Shown here piece after piece: positions 17,207 to 25,519 of a stretch of DNA of 64,000 nt. Location: assembly GCA_004293725.1 (NCBI GenBank), contig REAW01000004.1:1-64000 (forward strand), in the 5' to 3' direction. The position numbers and the translations under genes were made by a program. Within the stretch, counting starts at the first letter, position 1, and the number at the start of each line of letters is the position of its first letter. Below the pieces are notes generated by a model. It saw only the letters and a program-made list of their open reading frames with translations. It ran no database searches and was not told the origin of the DNA. The stretch comes from Curvibacter sp. (GTDB lineage: Bacteria; Pseudomonadota; Gammaproteobacteria; Burkholderiales; Burkholderiaceae_C).

Positions 17207-17323
17207 TTTACAACTCCTCCGCAAACGCCCGCTGCTGGAGCGAGGCGAACAGGGCGTCTAGCTGGGCCAGGGCGGTGCGGTGGGTGGCTTTGAGGGCTTC
17301 GATGGCTTGGATGCGGGTGGCGA
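17207..17323 (-). pseudogene. Duplicated 3' end of hsdS (remnant)
   Basis: 117 bp identical at 113 positions to 18083-18199, the last 38 codons plus stop of hsdS. On the minus strand it still reads [11 protein letters not shown] ... LQQRAF and a TAA stop. It starts 3 bp after the antitoxin stop codon, so the toxin-antitoxin pair is bracketed by the real hsdS end and this copy. There is no start codon, so it is a remnant or a recombination footprint. Confidence 0.9.
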
Positions 17324-17326
17324 TGA

Positions 17327-17698
17327 TCAAGCCGCCGCCCACACCGTCACCGCCCCAGCAGCCACACCAGCCACGGACAACGCAGCACGAGGGCGAATGA
17401 AAATTTCCACATCGCGATTCATCAGCGTGATGTAGTGCAACAGGCGCTCGCTGGAGAAGCGGCCGAGCTTGTAGTTTTTGAGCTCCGACACATGCGGCTG
17501 CGCAATGCCAAGGCGCTTGGCTGCTGCCGCCTGGGTCAGACCTTCGGCCATGAGCAAGTCATTGAGCCGGGTGGCCAGCTGCACGCGCAGGTGGCGTTCG
17601 TCCGCGTCGGGCAGGCCCAAATCCGCGAACACATTGCCCGAACCCATTTCAACAGTCTCAGCGGTTTTTGCCACCGGTGGTTTAGCTTTAGCGTTCAT
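17327..17698 (-). CDS. XRE-family antitoxin (HigA-like)
   Basis: 123 aa. The helix-turn-helix covers about residues 45-85 (LTQAAAAKRLGIAQPHVSEL, then GRFSSERLLHYI). The C-terminal strand DVEIFIRPRAAL is normal for antitoxins paired with Gp49/HigB toxins. It overlaps the toxin gene by 11 nt. It probably autorepresses the pair and neutralises the toxin. The last codons (AGAVTVWAAA) end 3 bp from the duplicated hsdS tail. Confidence 0.88.
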   Translation of the reverse strand: MNAKAKPPVAKTAETVEMGSGNVFADLGLPDADERHLRVQLATRLNDLLMAEGLTQAAAAKRLGIAQPHVSELKNYKLGRFSSERLLHYITLMNRDVEIFIRPRAALSVAGVAAGAVTVWAAA

Positions 17699-18056
17699 GG
17701 TGATCCTTGTAATGTTGCTGTGCCAACTTCAGCCGCTCGTGAATCAGGTCAATGTCACTCTGCGCCGTTTTGACGCCGCTGGGTGACTTCTTTTGAAAGC
17801 AGTGCAGCACATACACCGCCTTGGCAAACCGCACCGTATACACCGCACGAAAGGTGTCGCCCCGGTGGTTCTCTACCAGCTCCAGCACGCCGGGGCCTTC
17901 GCCTTTCCACGGCTTGGCTTGCGCAGGCGTGGCACCCAACTGCACCGCGCCCAACGCGTAACCAAAGTCGTTTATCACCTCGTCAGGCAATGCCAAGAGG
18001 TCTTTCTTGGCAGAGCCAACCCAGTGAAGCGGCTTTTCGGAGTGCGATGCAGACAT
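17688..18056 (-). CDS. RelE/HigB-type toxin (phage Gp49 family)
   Basis: 122 aa of the phage-derived Gp49-like/HigB family. Recognisable parts are the helix-rich N-terminus with SAKKDLLALPDEV, the strand pair FRAVYTVRFAKAVYVLHCF, and the Lys-rich QKKSPSG turn found in these mRNA interferases. It should cleave ribosome-bound mRNA when free of antitoxin. It lies 27 bp downstream of the hsdS stop on the same strand and may be co-transcribed with hsdMS. Confidence 0.9.
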   Translation of the reverse strand: MSASHSEKPLHWVGSAKKDLLALPDEVINDFGYALGAVQLGATPAQAKPWKGEGPGVLELVENHRGDTFRAVYTVRFAKAVYVLHCFQKKSPSGVKTAQSDIDLIHERLKLAQQHYKDHHER

Positions 18057-18083
18057 GGGTAAATTATATCGAATTAGGTATTT

Positions 18084-19280
18084 TTACAACTCCCCCGCAA
18101 ACGCCCGCTGCTGCAGCGAGGCGAACAGGGCGTCTAGCTGGGCCAGGGCGGTGCGGTGGGTGACTTTGAGGGCTTCAATGGCTTGGATGCGGGTGGCGAA
18201 GGTTTGTTGGAGGGGTAGCGGGGGCAAGGGGCACACAAGTCGCTTCACGTCCTTGAGGTAGATCGCCTGTTGCGCGGATGAACCCGAAGACTTGTAGAGC
18301 ATTGCGTGCATTGATGGCAGCGCCAACATCCCACTCAAGAAACGCTCGTCAAGCAATGATCGGTCAGGCTTCACCAATATGACTGAGCCCATCAAGCAAA
18401 AGGTATCGGACACACTCACACGGCAAAGCCGACCAATCGTTGCACCTCGACCGACGATCAGTAGGTCGCCAAGTTCCGGCCCGCACTTCTTCCGAAATTG
18501 CTGACCGAGGGAACTTTCAACTCTTTTCGCGGAGTCCAAATCGATCTGATCAACGAGCACATTTCCCGCCATCACGATTGGCATCCCTGATTCTGAGAAG
18601 ACAGGATTTAGGTGCTCACCGTCTGTAACTTTCAGAGTCACTTCATCAAGAGATCGCGTGACCCAGCGCCTCGGATTCGCCACCGGGTCGCCAAACATAT
18701 CGAGAAAGAGGGACTGGGTGAGGGTGTCGAGGTGGGCCAGGGCTTGGCGGCGTTGGGTTCGGAGGGTTTCGGCCTGGTCCAGGATGGCGGCGATACGGCG
18801 TTGCTCTTCCAGCGGGGGAAGCGCGACTTTTATCTTCGTCAAGTTGCCTCTTGAAATCCGCTGCCGTGTGGTGCCGGTTGTGTACTCATCAATCTGATTT
18901 CTGCTTTGGGGAGAGTTGATGCAATGCATCAGCCAAGACGTGTACACCGTATTTGAATCTGGCCGGATGATGCAAACGTCAACAACGGTCACTGCCCGTT
19001 TCGAGTCGCCGGGAAAAATGCAAGCGCGCCCTAGTGGGTCTGGCATCCGGGCAATCAGCAAATCCCCCGCCTCAAGAAATGTGCATTTGAGCCTTCGGGC
19101 AGCGTCTGAGGTCAAAAACCTGTTTGACTTGTCAACGTAGTAGCCGTCACCAATGTCAGCAAGTTGAATGAGGCGAACATCGCCGTCCGGGTCTTGGTCT
19201 TTTGACTCGACCCAATCGCCATCGACGAAGACGTGGGCTGAATCGAGTGCCTTTGCGAGTGGAACTACGGGCCAGCTCAC
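18084..19280 (-). CDS. hsdS: Type I restriction specificity subunit HsdS
   Basis: 398 aa with two target-recognition domains (about 1-155 and 205-355), each followed by a conserved coiled-coil spacer ([20 protein letters not shown] and [17 protein letters not shown]). It dictates the bipartite DNA target of the methylase and nuclease. The start is GTG at 19280, overlapping the hsdM stop as GTGA. Its last 38 codons are duplicated at 17207-17323. The recognised sequence cannot be read from the protein. Confidence 0.93.
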   Translation of the reverse strand: MSWPVVPLAKALDSAHVFVDGDWVESKDQDPDGDVRLIQLADIGDGYYVDKSNRFLTSDAARRLKCTFLEAGDLLIARMPDPLGRACIFPGDSKRAVTVVDVCIIRPDSNTVYTSWLMHCINSPQSRNQIDEYTTGTTRQRISRGNLTKIKVALPPLEEQRRIAAILDQAETLRTQRRQALAHLDTLTQSLFLDMFGDPVANPRRWVTRSLDEVTLKVTDGEHLNPVFSESGMPIVMAGNVLVDQIDLDSAKRVESSLGQQFRKKCGPELGDLLIVGRGATIGRLCRVSVSDTFCLMGSVILVKPDRSLLDERFLSGMLALPSMHAMLYKSSGSSAQQAIYLKDVKRLVCPLPPLPLQQTFATRIQAIEALKVTHRTALAQLDALFASLQQRAFAGEL

Positions 19281-20828
19281 TTCAACATCCCCTCCAACGC
19301 CTTCATCCCCGCCGCGATCTCCTTCTCCAGTTTGGCCAACTCGGCCAATATCTCCTGCGGCCCGCGGTGTACTACTACCGCATGCACCACTTCCTTGTAG
19401 CGGTTGATGCTCAGGTCGTAGCCGTTGGCGGCGATGTCGGCTTTGGGCACGCAGAAGCTTTGCTCAGTGCGGCTGCGTTGGCGCTCAGCGCCTTCGCGCT
19501 CTGCCCAGCGGGCCAGCACGTCGGGCAGGTTGTTCTTGGAATGCTCTTCTTTTGATAGCTGTTCACGCACATTCGACGGGCGCTGGAGGCCTAATTGATG
19601 CTCAGGCAAGAGCGGCTGGCGTTTGTCGTCCAGGCTGTAGCCGTCGGCCTGCATGTCGTAGAACCAGACGTTGTCTGTGCCACCGCTGTTGGTCTTGGTG
19701 AAAAACAGGATGGCGGTGCTGACACCCGCATAAGGCTTGAACACGCCGCCGGGCAGGCTGACGATGCCGTCCAGCTTTTGGTCTTCCACCAGCATTTTGC
19801 GCAGGGCCTTGTGTGCGGTGCTAGAGCCAAACAACACGCCGTCGGGCACGATGACGGCGGCGCGGCCACCGGGTTTGAGCAGGCGCAGGAACAGGGCCAG
19901 AAACAGCAGCTCGGTCTTTTTTGGTTTTGACGGTTTGCAGCAAGTCTTTGGCGACGTTCTCGTAGTCCAAGCTGCCTGCGAACGGAGGGTTGGCCAGCAC
20001 CAGGCTGTAGCGGCCCTCTTCGGCGCCGTGCTCTTGGCCCAGCGAGTCGCGGTAGGTGATGGCGGGGTTGTCCACACCGTGCAGCATCATGTTCATGCTG
20101 CCGATGCGCAGCATGGTGTTGTCAAAGTCGTAGCCATGGAACATGCCATGGTTGAAGTGTTGGTTCAGCTTGGCGTCGTGGAACAGCGCGGGGTGCGCCT
20201 CGCGCAGGTATTCGCCTGCTGCCACCAGAAAGCCGCAGGTGCCACTGGCGGGGTCGCAAATGGTGTCGGTGGGCGTAGGGGCGGTCATCTCCACCATCAA
20301 TTGGATGATGTGGCGCGGAGTGCGGAACTGGCCGTTTTGCCCGGCGCTGGCGATTTTGCCCAGCATGTATTCGTAGAGGTCGCCCTTGGTGTCGCGGTTG
20401 TCCATGGGCACGGCGTCCAGCAGGTCTACCACCTTGGCCAAGAGCGCTGGCGTGGGGATGGTGAAGCGGGCGTCCTTCATGTGGTGGGCATAGGTCGAAT
20501 CGTCCGAACCCAGGGTGCGCAGGAAGGGGAAGACGTGTTCGCCCACGATGACAAACATTTCGCTGGGGGCTTCGTTTTTGAAGCGGCTCCAGCGCAGGGT
20601 GTCATACGCCCTGCCCCGCGAATCGGCACCTTCGGGGAAGATGCGGCGCTCCATGGGCTTCTTGAGGCGGGTGGCCTTGTTTTCTTCCAGGGTGTGCAGG
20701 TCGTCCAGGCGGCGCAGGAAGAGCAGGTAGGTGATTTGCTCGATGACTTCGATGGGGTTGGCGATGCCGCCGGACCAGAAGGCGTTCCAGATCTGGTCGA
20801 TTTTGCTTTTGAGGTCGCCGGTGAGCAT
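19277..20828 (-). pseudogene. hsdM: Type I DNA methyltransferase HsdM, frameshifted at an A6 tract
   Basis: Two overlapping frames make one HsdM. The first (20828 to about 19917) has the N-terminal HsdM domain, the SAM motif DPASGTCGFL and the catalytic NPPF (ANPPFAGS), and runs to [10 protein letters not shown]. The protein then continues in another frame as [17 protein letters not shown] to the C-terminus ending ALEGMLK. The shift is at six A residues (19922-19917, minus strand); removing one A restores a protein of about 516 aa. A repeat copy also interrupts the linker at 19549-19599. If real, the frameshift inactivates modification unless slippage restores it; a sequencing error is possible. 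Confidence 0.88.
19549..19599 (+). repeat. Dispersed repeat, copy 2 (inside hsdM coding sequence)
   Basis: The stretch starts GATAGCTGTTCACGCACATT and continues CGACGGGCGCTGGAGGCC, matching the core of the repeat family. In the hsdM frame it is translated as part of a linker ([19 protein letters not shown]) without breaking the reading frame. Confidence 0.65.
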
Positions 20829-20928
20829 GGGTGGGGTGTGTGAAGTTGGCAGCTGTGTGACTGCGGGGAGGATAGCCGAAAGGGGGCAGACCCCATGGGC
20901 GGGCTGCCGGGCGTTGGCAGGGCGTTAA

Positions 20929-20990
20929 ATTGCTACGCTTTTAGGAGCTACTTGCGCATATTCCATGAGCGCTAGAGGCACATTTGACTA
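20929..20990 (+). repeat. Dispersed repeat, copy 3 (hsdM side of the restriction locus)
   Basis: About 62 bp beginning TTGCTACGCTTTTAGGAGCT and containing TTGCGCATATTCCATGAGCG and CTAGAGG. It is in the same orientation as copy 1 at 10030, and the two enclose exactly the hsdM-to-hsdR block. It runs up to the stop codon of the serine hydrolase gene. Confidence 0.8.
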
Positions 20991-22172
20991 CTAATCACCC
21001 AGCGCAGCGTAGACCAGGTTGCGGAACAGCGGGCGGTAAAAGGCGCGCTGGTTGGGGGCCTGGGTGAGCAGGATGGCGAAGAAGTCTTGCGCCGGGTCCA
21101 CAAAGAACACGGTGCCCGAGATACCGCTCCAGTAGTACATGCCTGGGCTGCCAGGCAAACTAGCAATGCCCTCTTGCAGCCGCACCGCAAAGCCCAGGCC
21201 AAAGCCGTGGCCGGGCGGGAGCAAATCCACCACAGCCCCGGTGCGATTGACGGGGATGGTGCCCAGGTGGTCGGCGGTCATCAGGCGCACGGTGGCGGGG
21301 CTCAATATGCGTGCGCCTTCCAGCGTGCCGCCATTGAGCAGACACTGCAAAAAACGGGCGTAGTCCGCGGCGGTGGAGCCCAGGCCGGCGCCACCTGCTT
21401 GCATGGGCGTTGTCTCGCGCAAGTCCATCAGGGGCATCTGCACGCCGCCATCGGGGTCGTGGGCAAAGGGCTCGGCAATGCGGTGGTGTTTGTCGGGCGG
21501 TACCCCAAACGCGGTGTCTACCATGCCCAGCGGCCCGAGGATGTGGGCTTGCAAATAGTCGCCCAGCGGCTGGCCGGTGACGCGCTCCAGCAAGGCGCCC
21601 AGCAGGTCGGTGGCGCGGCTGTATTGCCAGATGCTGCCCGGCTCGAAACGGTAGGGAATGGCCGCCAGCGCGTGCGAAAAGCCAGCATTGCTAAGCTGGC
21701 GGGTGCCCAGGCCGGCCTGGGCGTAGCGCTGCTGGATAGGGTCGTCGCCAAACAACTCGTAGGTCAGGCCGGCGGTGTGGCGCAGCAGGTCGTGCACCGT
21801 GGGGGGCCTGGTGGGTGGGCGGGTTGGCTGGCAGGTCTCGTTAGCCACCACGGGCACACCGGCAAACTCGGGCAGGTGCTGACCCACGGGGTCGCTCAGC
21901 AGCAACAGGCCACGCTCCACCAACTGCATTACCGCCACCGAGACGATGGGCTTGGTCATGGAGTAGATGCGGAAGATGCTGTCGGGCGCCATGGGCGTGC
22001 CCTGCCCCGGGTTTTGCTGGCCGCAAGCGGTGTGCAGCACGGTGTGCCCGTGCTGTGCAATCAGCGCCACGGCACCGGGCAGGCGGCCTTTATCCACATG
22101 GGCCTGCAGTACGCACTGCAGCGTCTCTAGCGCGGGAGCATGAAAACGGGCTTGCGGCATCGCGGCAGTCAT
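20991..22172 (-). CDS. Serine hydrolase, class C beta-lactamase/esterase family
   Basis: 393 aa. The nucleophile motif SxxK is SMTK (FRIYSMTKPIV), the tyrosine motif is YSR (WQYSRATDLLG), and a C-terminal HGFGLGF replaces KTG, as in EstB-type esterases and D-aminopeptidase relatives. There is no signal peptide, so it is probably a cytoplasmic esterase or amidase and not a resistance enzyme. ATG at 22172 overlaps the stop of the methionine synthase gene by 4 nt; codons upstream in the same frame are not supported. Confidence 0.88.
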   Translation of the reverse strand: MTAAMPQARFHAPALETLQCVLQAHVDKGRLPGAVALIAQHGHTVLHTACGQQNPGQGTPMAPDSIFRIYSMTKPIVSVAVMQLVERGLLLLSDPVGQHLPEFAGVPVVANETCQPTRPPTRPPTVHDLLRHTAGLTYELFGDDPIQQRYAQAGLGTRQLSNAGFSHALAAIPYRFEPGSIWQYSRATDLLGALLERVTGQPLGDYLQAHILGPLGMVDTAFGVPPDKHHRIAEPFAHDPDGGVQMPLMDLRETTPMQAGGAGLGSTAADYARFLQCLLNGGTLEGARILSPATVRLMTADHLGTIPVNRTGAVVDLLPPGHGFGLGFAVRLQEGIASLPGSPGMYYWSGISGTVFFVDPAQDFFAILLTQAPNQRAFYRPLFRNLVYAALGD

Positions 22173-23191
22173 GCGCCGTAGCGCTGGCGGGCCAGTGCAG
22201 CGCCCTGGGCCAGGGCCTCCAGTTTCTTGACAGCCACCTCGCGGCTCATGGGAGCCAAGCCGCAATTGGTGCAGGGGAAGATGCGGTTGCGCGGCACGTG
22301 CTGCAACGCGATGCCAATGGTGTCGGCCACTTGCTCGGGTGTTTCGATGACATCGCTGGCCACATCAATCACGCCGACCATGACGTCTTTGTCTTTGAGC
22401 AGCGCCATCAGGTCCGGCGGCACATGGGAGTGGTAGCACTCCAGGCTCACCTGCTGGATGCTGCTGGCCGCCAGCGCGGGAAACACCTGCGCGTACTGCC
22501 GCCATTCGCCACCCAGGGTTTCTTTCCAATCCGTATTGGCCTTGATGCCGTAGCCATAGCAAATATGCACCGCGGTGGTGCAGGTCAGGCCCTTGGCCGC
22601 AATCTCCAGCGCCTGCACGCCCCAGTCGACCGCGTCTTGCATATAGACATTGAAGCCCGGCTCGTCGAACTGGATGATGTCCACCCCGTCGGCCTGCAGG
22701 GCCAGGGCTTCCTGGTTCAGTAGTTCCGCAAAGGCGAAGGCCATGGTTTTTTTGTCGCCATAAAAGCGGTCGGCCACGGTGTCCACAATGGTCAGCGGGC
22801 CGGGCAAGGTGAACTTGAGTTTCTTTTTGGTATGGGCGCGTGCCAGTTGGGCCTCGAAGGCATGCACCCGGCCTTTGAGGCGCAGCGGAGCGATGACTTG
22901 CGGCACCTGCGCGTCGTAGCGGTTGTTGCGGATGCCCATGGTGACTTTGTTTTCAAAGTCGATGCCCTCCACCTGCTCCAGAAAACCGTGCACAAAATGC
23001 TGGCGGCTCTGCTCGCCGTCGCCCACTACGTCCAGGCCAGCATCTTCCTGCGCCTTGATCCACAACAATGTGGCATCCGCTTTGGCTTGCTGCAGCTCGG
23101 GGCCGGCGAGCTTCCACTGGGGCCAGAGTTTTTCAGTCTCGGAGAGCCAGGATGGCTTGGGCAGGCTGCCGGCGATGGCGGTTTCGAACAT
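22169..23191 (-). CDS. Core-MetE type methionine synthase
   Basis: 340 aa corresponding to the C-terminal catalytic half of MetE, without the N-terminal duplicated barrel. Zinc ligands expected for the family are present: H209 and C211 (VHICYGYG), E251 and C310 (PCTNCGLAP). Short MetE-like proteins make methionine from homocysteine with methyl donors other than polyglutamylated methyl-folate. The start MFETAIAGSLPKP suggests the MesD-like subgroup, which works with a DUF1852 partner, but no such partner is nearby. AGGAG precedes the ATG. Confidence 0.85.
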   Translation of the reverse strand: MFETAIAGSLPKPSWLSETEKLWPQWKLAGPELQQAKADATLLWIKAQEDAGLDVVGDGEQSRQHFVHGFLEQVEGIDFENKVTMGIRNNRYDAQVPQVIAPLRLKGRVHAFEAQLARAHTKKKLKFTLPGPLTIVDTVADRFYGDKKTMAFAFAELLNQEALALQADGVDIIQFDEPGFNVYMQDAVDWGVQALEIAAKGLTCTTAVHICYGYGIKANTDWKETLGGEWRQYAQVFPALAASSIQQVSLECYHSHVPPDLMALLKDKDVMVGVIDVASDVIETPEQVADTIGIALQHVPRNRIFPCTNCGLAPMSREVAVKKLEALAQGAALARQRYGA

Positions 23192-23215
23192 GGTGTCTCC
23201 TGGTGGTTATAGGGG

Positions 23216-24082
23216 TCAGCGGGTTTCGCGAAAGTATGCGGGCAAATGGGCACCGCAGTGCAGGCAGTAGCGGGCCTCGGGCGCATGGCCTTCGGTCAGG
23301 CATTCGTGGCAGGTGCGGGTAGTGGGCAAGGGCTCGGCGCTGCGGCGCGCCGTCATCTCGGCGGTGACGATGCCAGTGGGTACGGCCAGCGTGCCCCAGC
23401 CCAGCAACATCATGCATGACGCTATAAAACGGCCCAGGTCCGTTTTGGGGGTGATGTCACCGAAGCCGACCGTGGTCATGGTGGTAATGGCCCAGTACAC
23501 CGCCGTGGGAATGCTGGTGAAGCCATTGGCCGGGCCTTCCACCACATACATTAGCGTGCCCATGACCAGCACAATCATTAGCACAGCAGACAAAAACACC
23601 ATGATCTTGCGCCGGCTGGCCGCCAGCGCCCGCCCCAGCGCCTGGTACTCGGCCACATAGGCGGTGAGCTTGAAAATACGAAACACCCGCAGAAGGCGCA
23701 ACACCCGAACATCAATAAGCGCATGCACCTCTGGCACCAGCAGGGCTACATAGGTGGGTAGCAGGGCCAGCAGGTCAATCACCCCATAAAAACTCAGCGC
23801 ATAGCGCCAAGGGTGGCGAACACAGGACAAGCGGGCCAAGTATTCCAGCGTAAAAGCTATCGTAAAAACCCACTCTGCAACGGCAAACCAAAACCGATAG
23901 GTGTCGCCCACCCCCTGCACGCTGTCCACCACTACGGCCACCACACTGGCAAGAATGATGACGATCAGCCACTGGTCAAACAGGCGGCCGGCCCGGGTGT
24001 CCGCTTCGAAAATGATGGTGTAGAGGCGCAAGCGCCAGCCCGACAAGGGCTTGCCAAGCGAATGGTCTTCTGAGGTTTGCAT
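23216..24082 (-). CDS. Voltage-gated ion channel, potassium type, with C-terminal zinc ribbon
   Basis: 288 aa. Six membrane segments with an S4-like helix carrying regularly spaced Arg (VRVLRLLRVFRIFKL), then a pore loop with the selectivity filter TVGFGD (TTMTTVGFGDITP). It should pass K+ across the inner membrane. The cytosolic tail ends in a CxxC...CxxC zinc ribbon (CHECLTEGHAPEARYCLHCG). ATG at 24082 is preferred to an upstream start at 24133. It lies 24 bp upstream of the methionine synthase gene on the same strand. Confidence 0.9.
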   Translation of the reverse strand: MQTSEDHSLGKPLSGWRLRLYTIIFEADTRAGRLFDQWLIVIILASVVAVVVDSVQGVGDTYRFWFAVAEWVFTIAFTLEYLARLSCVRHPWRYALSFYGVIDLLALLPTYVALLVPEVHALIDVRVLRLLRVFRIFKLTAYVAEYQALGRALAASRRKIMVFLSAVLMIVLVMGTLMYVVEGPANGFTSIPTAVYWAITTMTTVGFGDITPKTDLGRFIASCMMLLGWGTLAVPTGIVTAEMTARRSAEPLPTTRTCHECLTEGHAPEARYCLHCGAHLPAYFRETR

Positions 24083-24378
24083 GGCCGCGATTTTGCACTG
24101 TGCGCCGCCAACACTGCTCACCAAGCCTTGCACATCAGTTCATGCAAAAAACGATGGCTGGTTGCTGGAAGTGGGTGATCGTGGCACGAAATCTGCTAAA
24201 CCGTTTGCACGGAGAGTTCGGACACCCAAGAATCAGGTTATGATTTTTTTGCATCCACCTCGATGGTAAACCCGGATGAAAGCCCCTGGCTACCGGCGCT
24301 ACAGTTCAGCATCAGAATCGGGTGGCTTACTCCAAGGTGGTGCACCCTGCTGATTCATTTAATTTGGAGAATCTATTT

Positions 24379-25413
24379 ATGAGCATCAACAAACTGAAAT
24401 CCCTGGCCACCGTGGTCGCTGCGTTGGGCGCCGTTTTGGCAGCTCCTGCACATGCTGGCAAAACCCTGGACGCTATCAAAGCGCGCGGCCAGGTTATTTG
24501 CGGTGTGAACACTGGCTTGGCCGGTTTCAGCGCTGCCGATTCCAACGGCAAGTGGACTGGCTTGGACGTGGACATCTGCCGCGCTGTGGCCGCTGCCGTG
24601 TTGGGCGATGGCGAAAAAGTGAAGTACGTTCCGCTGAACGCACAAGCCCGTTTCACTGCTTTGCAGTCCGGCGAAATTGATGTGCTGTCCCGCAACACCA
24701 CATTCTCCCTGACCCGCGACGCATCGCTGGGCCTGAGCATCACCGCCCCCACCTACTACGACGGCCAAGGCTTCATGGTGCCCGTCAAGAGCAAGATCAA
24801 GAGCGCCAAGCAGCTCAAAGGCCAAACCGTGTGTGTGCAGTCTGGTACCACCACCGAGAAAAACCTGACCGATTACTCCAAAGCAGCCGGCCTGAACATC
24901 AAGCCAGTAGTGTTTGAAAAAGTGGAAGCCGCTACCGGCGCCTACTTTGCCGGCCGTTGCGTGGCCTACACCACTGACGCTTCGGGCCTGGCCTCTGTGC
25001 GCAACAAAGAAGCCAAGAACCCGGACGACCACGTCATCCTGCCTGAGCTGATCTCCAAAGAACCCCTTGGACCCATGGTTCGCCGTGGTGATGACGAGTG
25101 GACTGCCATCGTGAAATGGACTGTATACGGTCTGCTGGAAGCCGAAGAATATGGCGTCACTGCTGCCAATGTGGACGACCTCAAAGCCAACAGCAAAGAC
25201 CCGGTCGTTGGCCGCCTGCTGGGCTCCACCGAAGACACCGGCAAGCTGCTGGGCCTGGACAAAGAATGGCTGGCCCGTGCCGTCAAGACCACCGGCAACT
25301 ACGGCGAGATTTTTGAGCGTAACGTGGGCCCCAAGACTGCCATCAAGCTGCCACGCGGCCTGAACAATCTGTGGAGCAAAGGCGGCGTGCAATACGCACC
25401 ACCCGTTCGTTAA
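24379..25413 (+). CDS. aapJ: General L-amino acid ABC transporter, periplasmic binding protein AapJ
   Basis: 344 aa. A signal peptide (residues 1-23, ending PAHA) precedes GKTLDAIKARGQVICGVNTG, the standard AapJ start, and the SBP_bac_3 core GLDVDICRAVAAAVLGD. It captures a broad range of L-amino acids for the AapQMP transporter encoded just downstream. ATG at 24379 has GGAGA ten bases upstream. Two hairpins lie after its stop, which fits higher expression of the binding protein than of the membrane parts. The 296 bp upstream contain no gene I can support. Confidence 0.95.
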   Translation: MSINKLKSLATVVAALGAVLAAPAHAGKTLDAIKARGQVICGVNTGLAGFSAADSNGKWTGLDVDICRAVAAAVLGDGEKVKYVPLNAQARFTALQSGEIDVLSRNTTFSLTRDASLGLSITAPTYYDGQGFMVPVKSKIKSAKQLKGQTVCVQSGTTTEKNLTDYSKAAGLNIKPVVFEKVEAATGAYFAGRCVAYTTDASGLASVRNKEAKNPDDHVILPELISKEPLGPMVRRGDDEWTAIVKWTVYGLLEAEEYGVTAANVDDLKANSKDPVVGRLLGSTEDTGKLLGLDKEWLARAVKTTGNYGEIFERNVGPKTAIKLPRGLNNLWSKGGVQYAPPVR

Positions 25414-25420
25414 TGACTCC

Positions 25421-25481
25421 GGGCCGCTGGGTTAAGCGGCCCTCCCAAGGGGTGGATGTGCAGTGCACACCACCCCTTTTT
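25421..25481 (+). terminator. Tandem hairpins between aapJ and aapQ (attenuator/processing site)
   Basis: Hairpin 1 (25421-25442) pairs GGGCCGCT with AGCGGCCC. Hairpin 2 (25447-25481) pairs AAGGGGTGG with CCACCCCTT around an inner GTGCA/TGCAC palindrome and ends in five T residues, a classic intrinsic terminator shape. Such sites after binding-protein genes limit read-through to the permease genes or protect the upstream mRNA. Confidence 0.8.
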
Positions 25482-25519
25482 CACAGATGCTGAAATGATG
25501 ACTTTCAAGAGGGCTCTTC

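Noticed and set aside
20880-20900. GGGGGCAGACCCC hairpin with a GACCCCATG core upstream of hsdM
   Set aside because: Shares only nine bases with the hsdR palindromes, so it is not called as a third operator.
23192-23215. Possible riboswitch before the methionine synthase gene
   Set aside because: Only 24 bp separate it from the channel gene, too short for a SAM or cobalamin aptamer.
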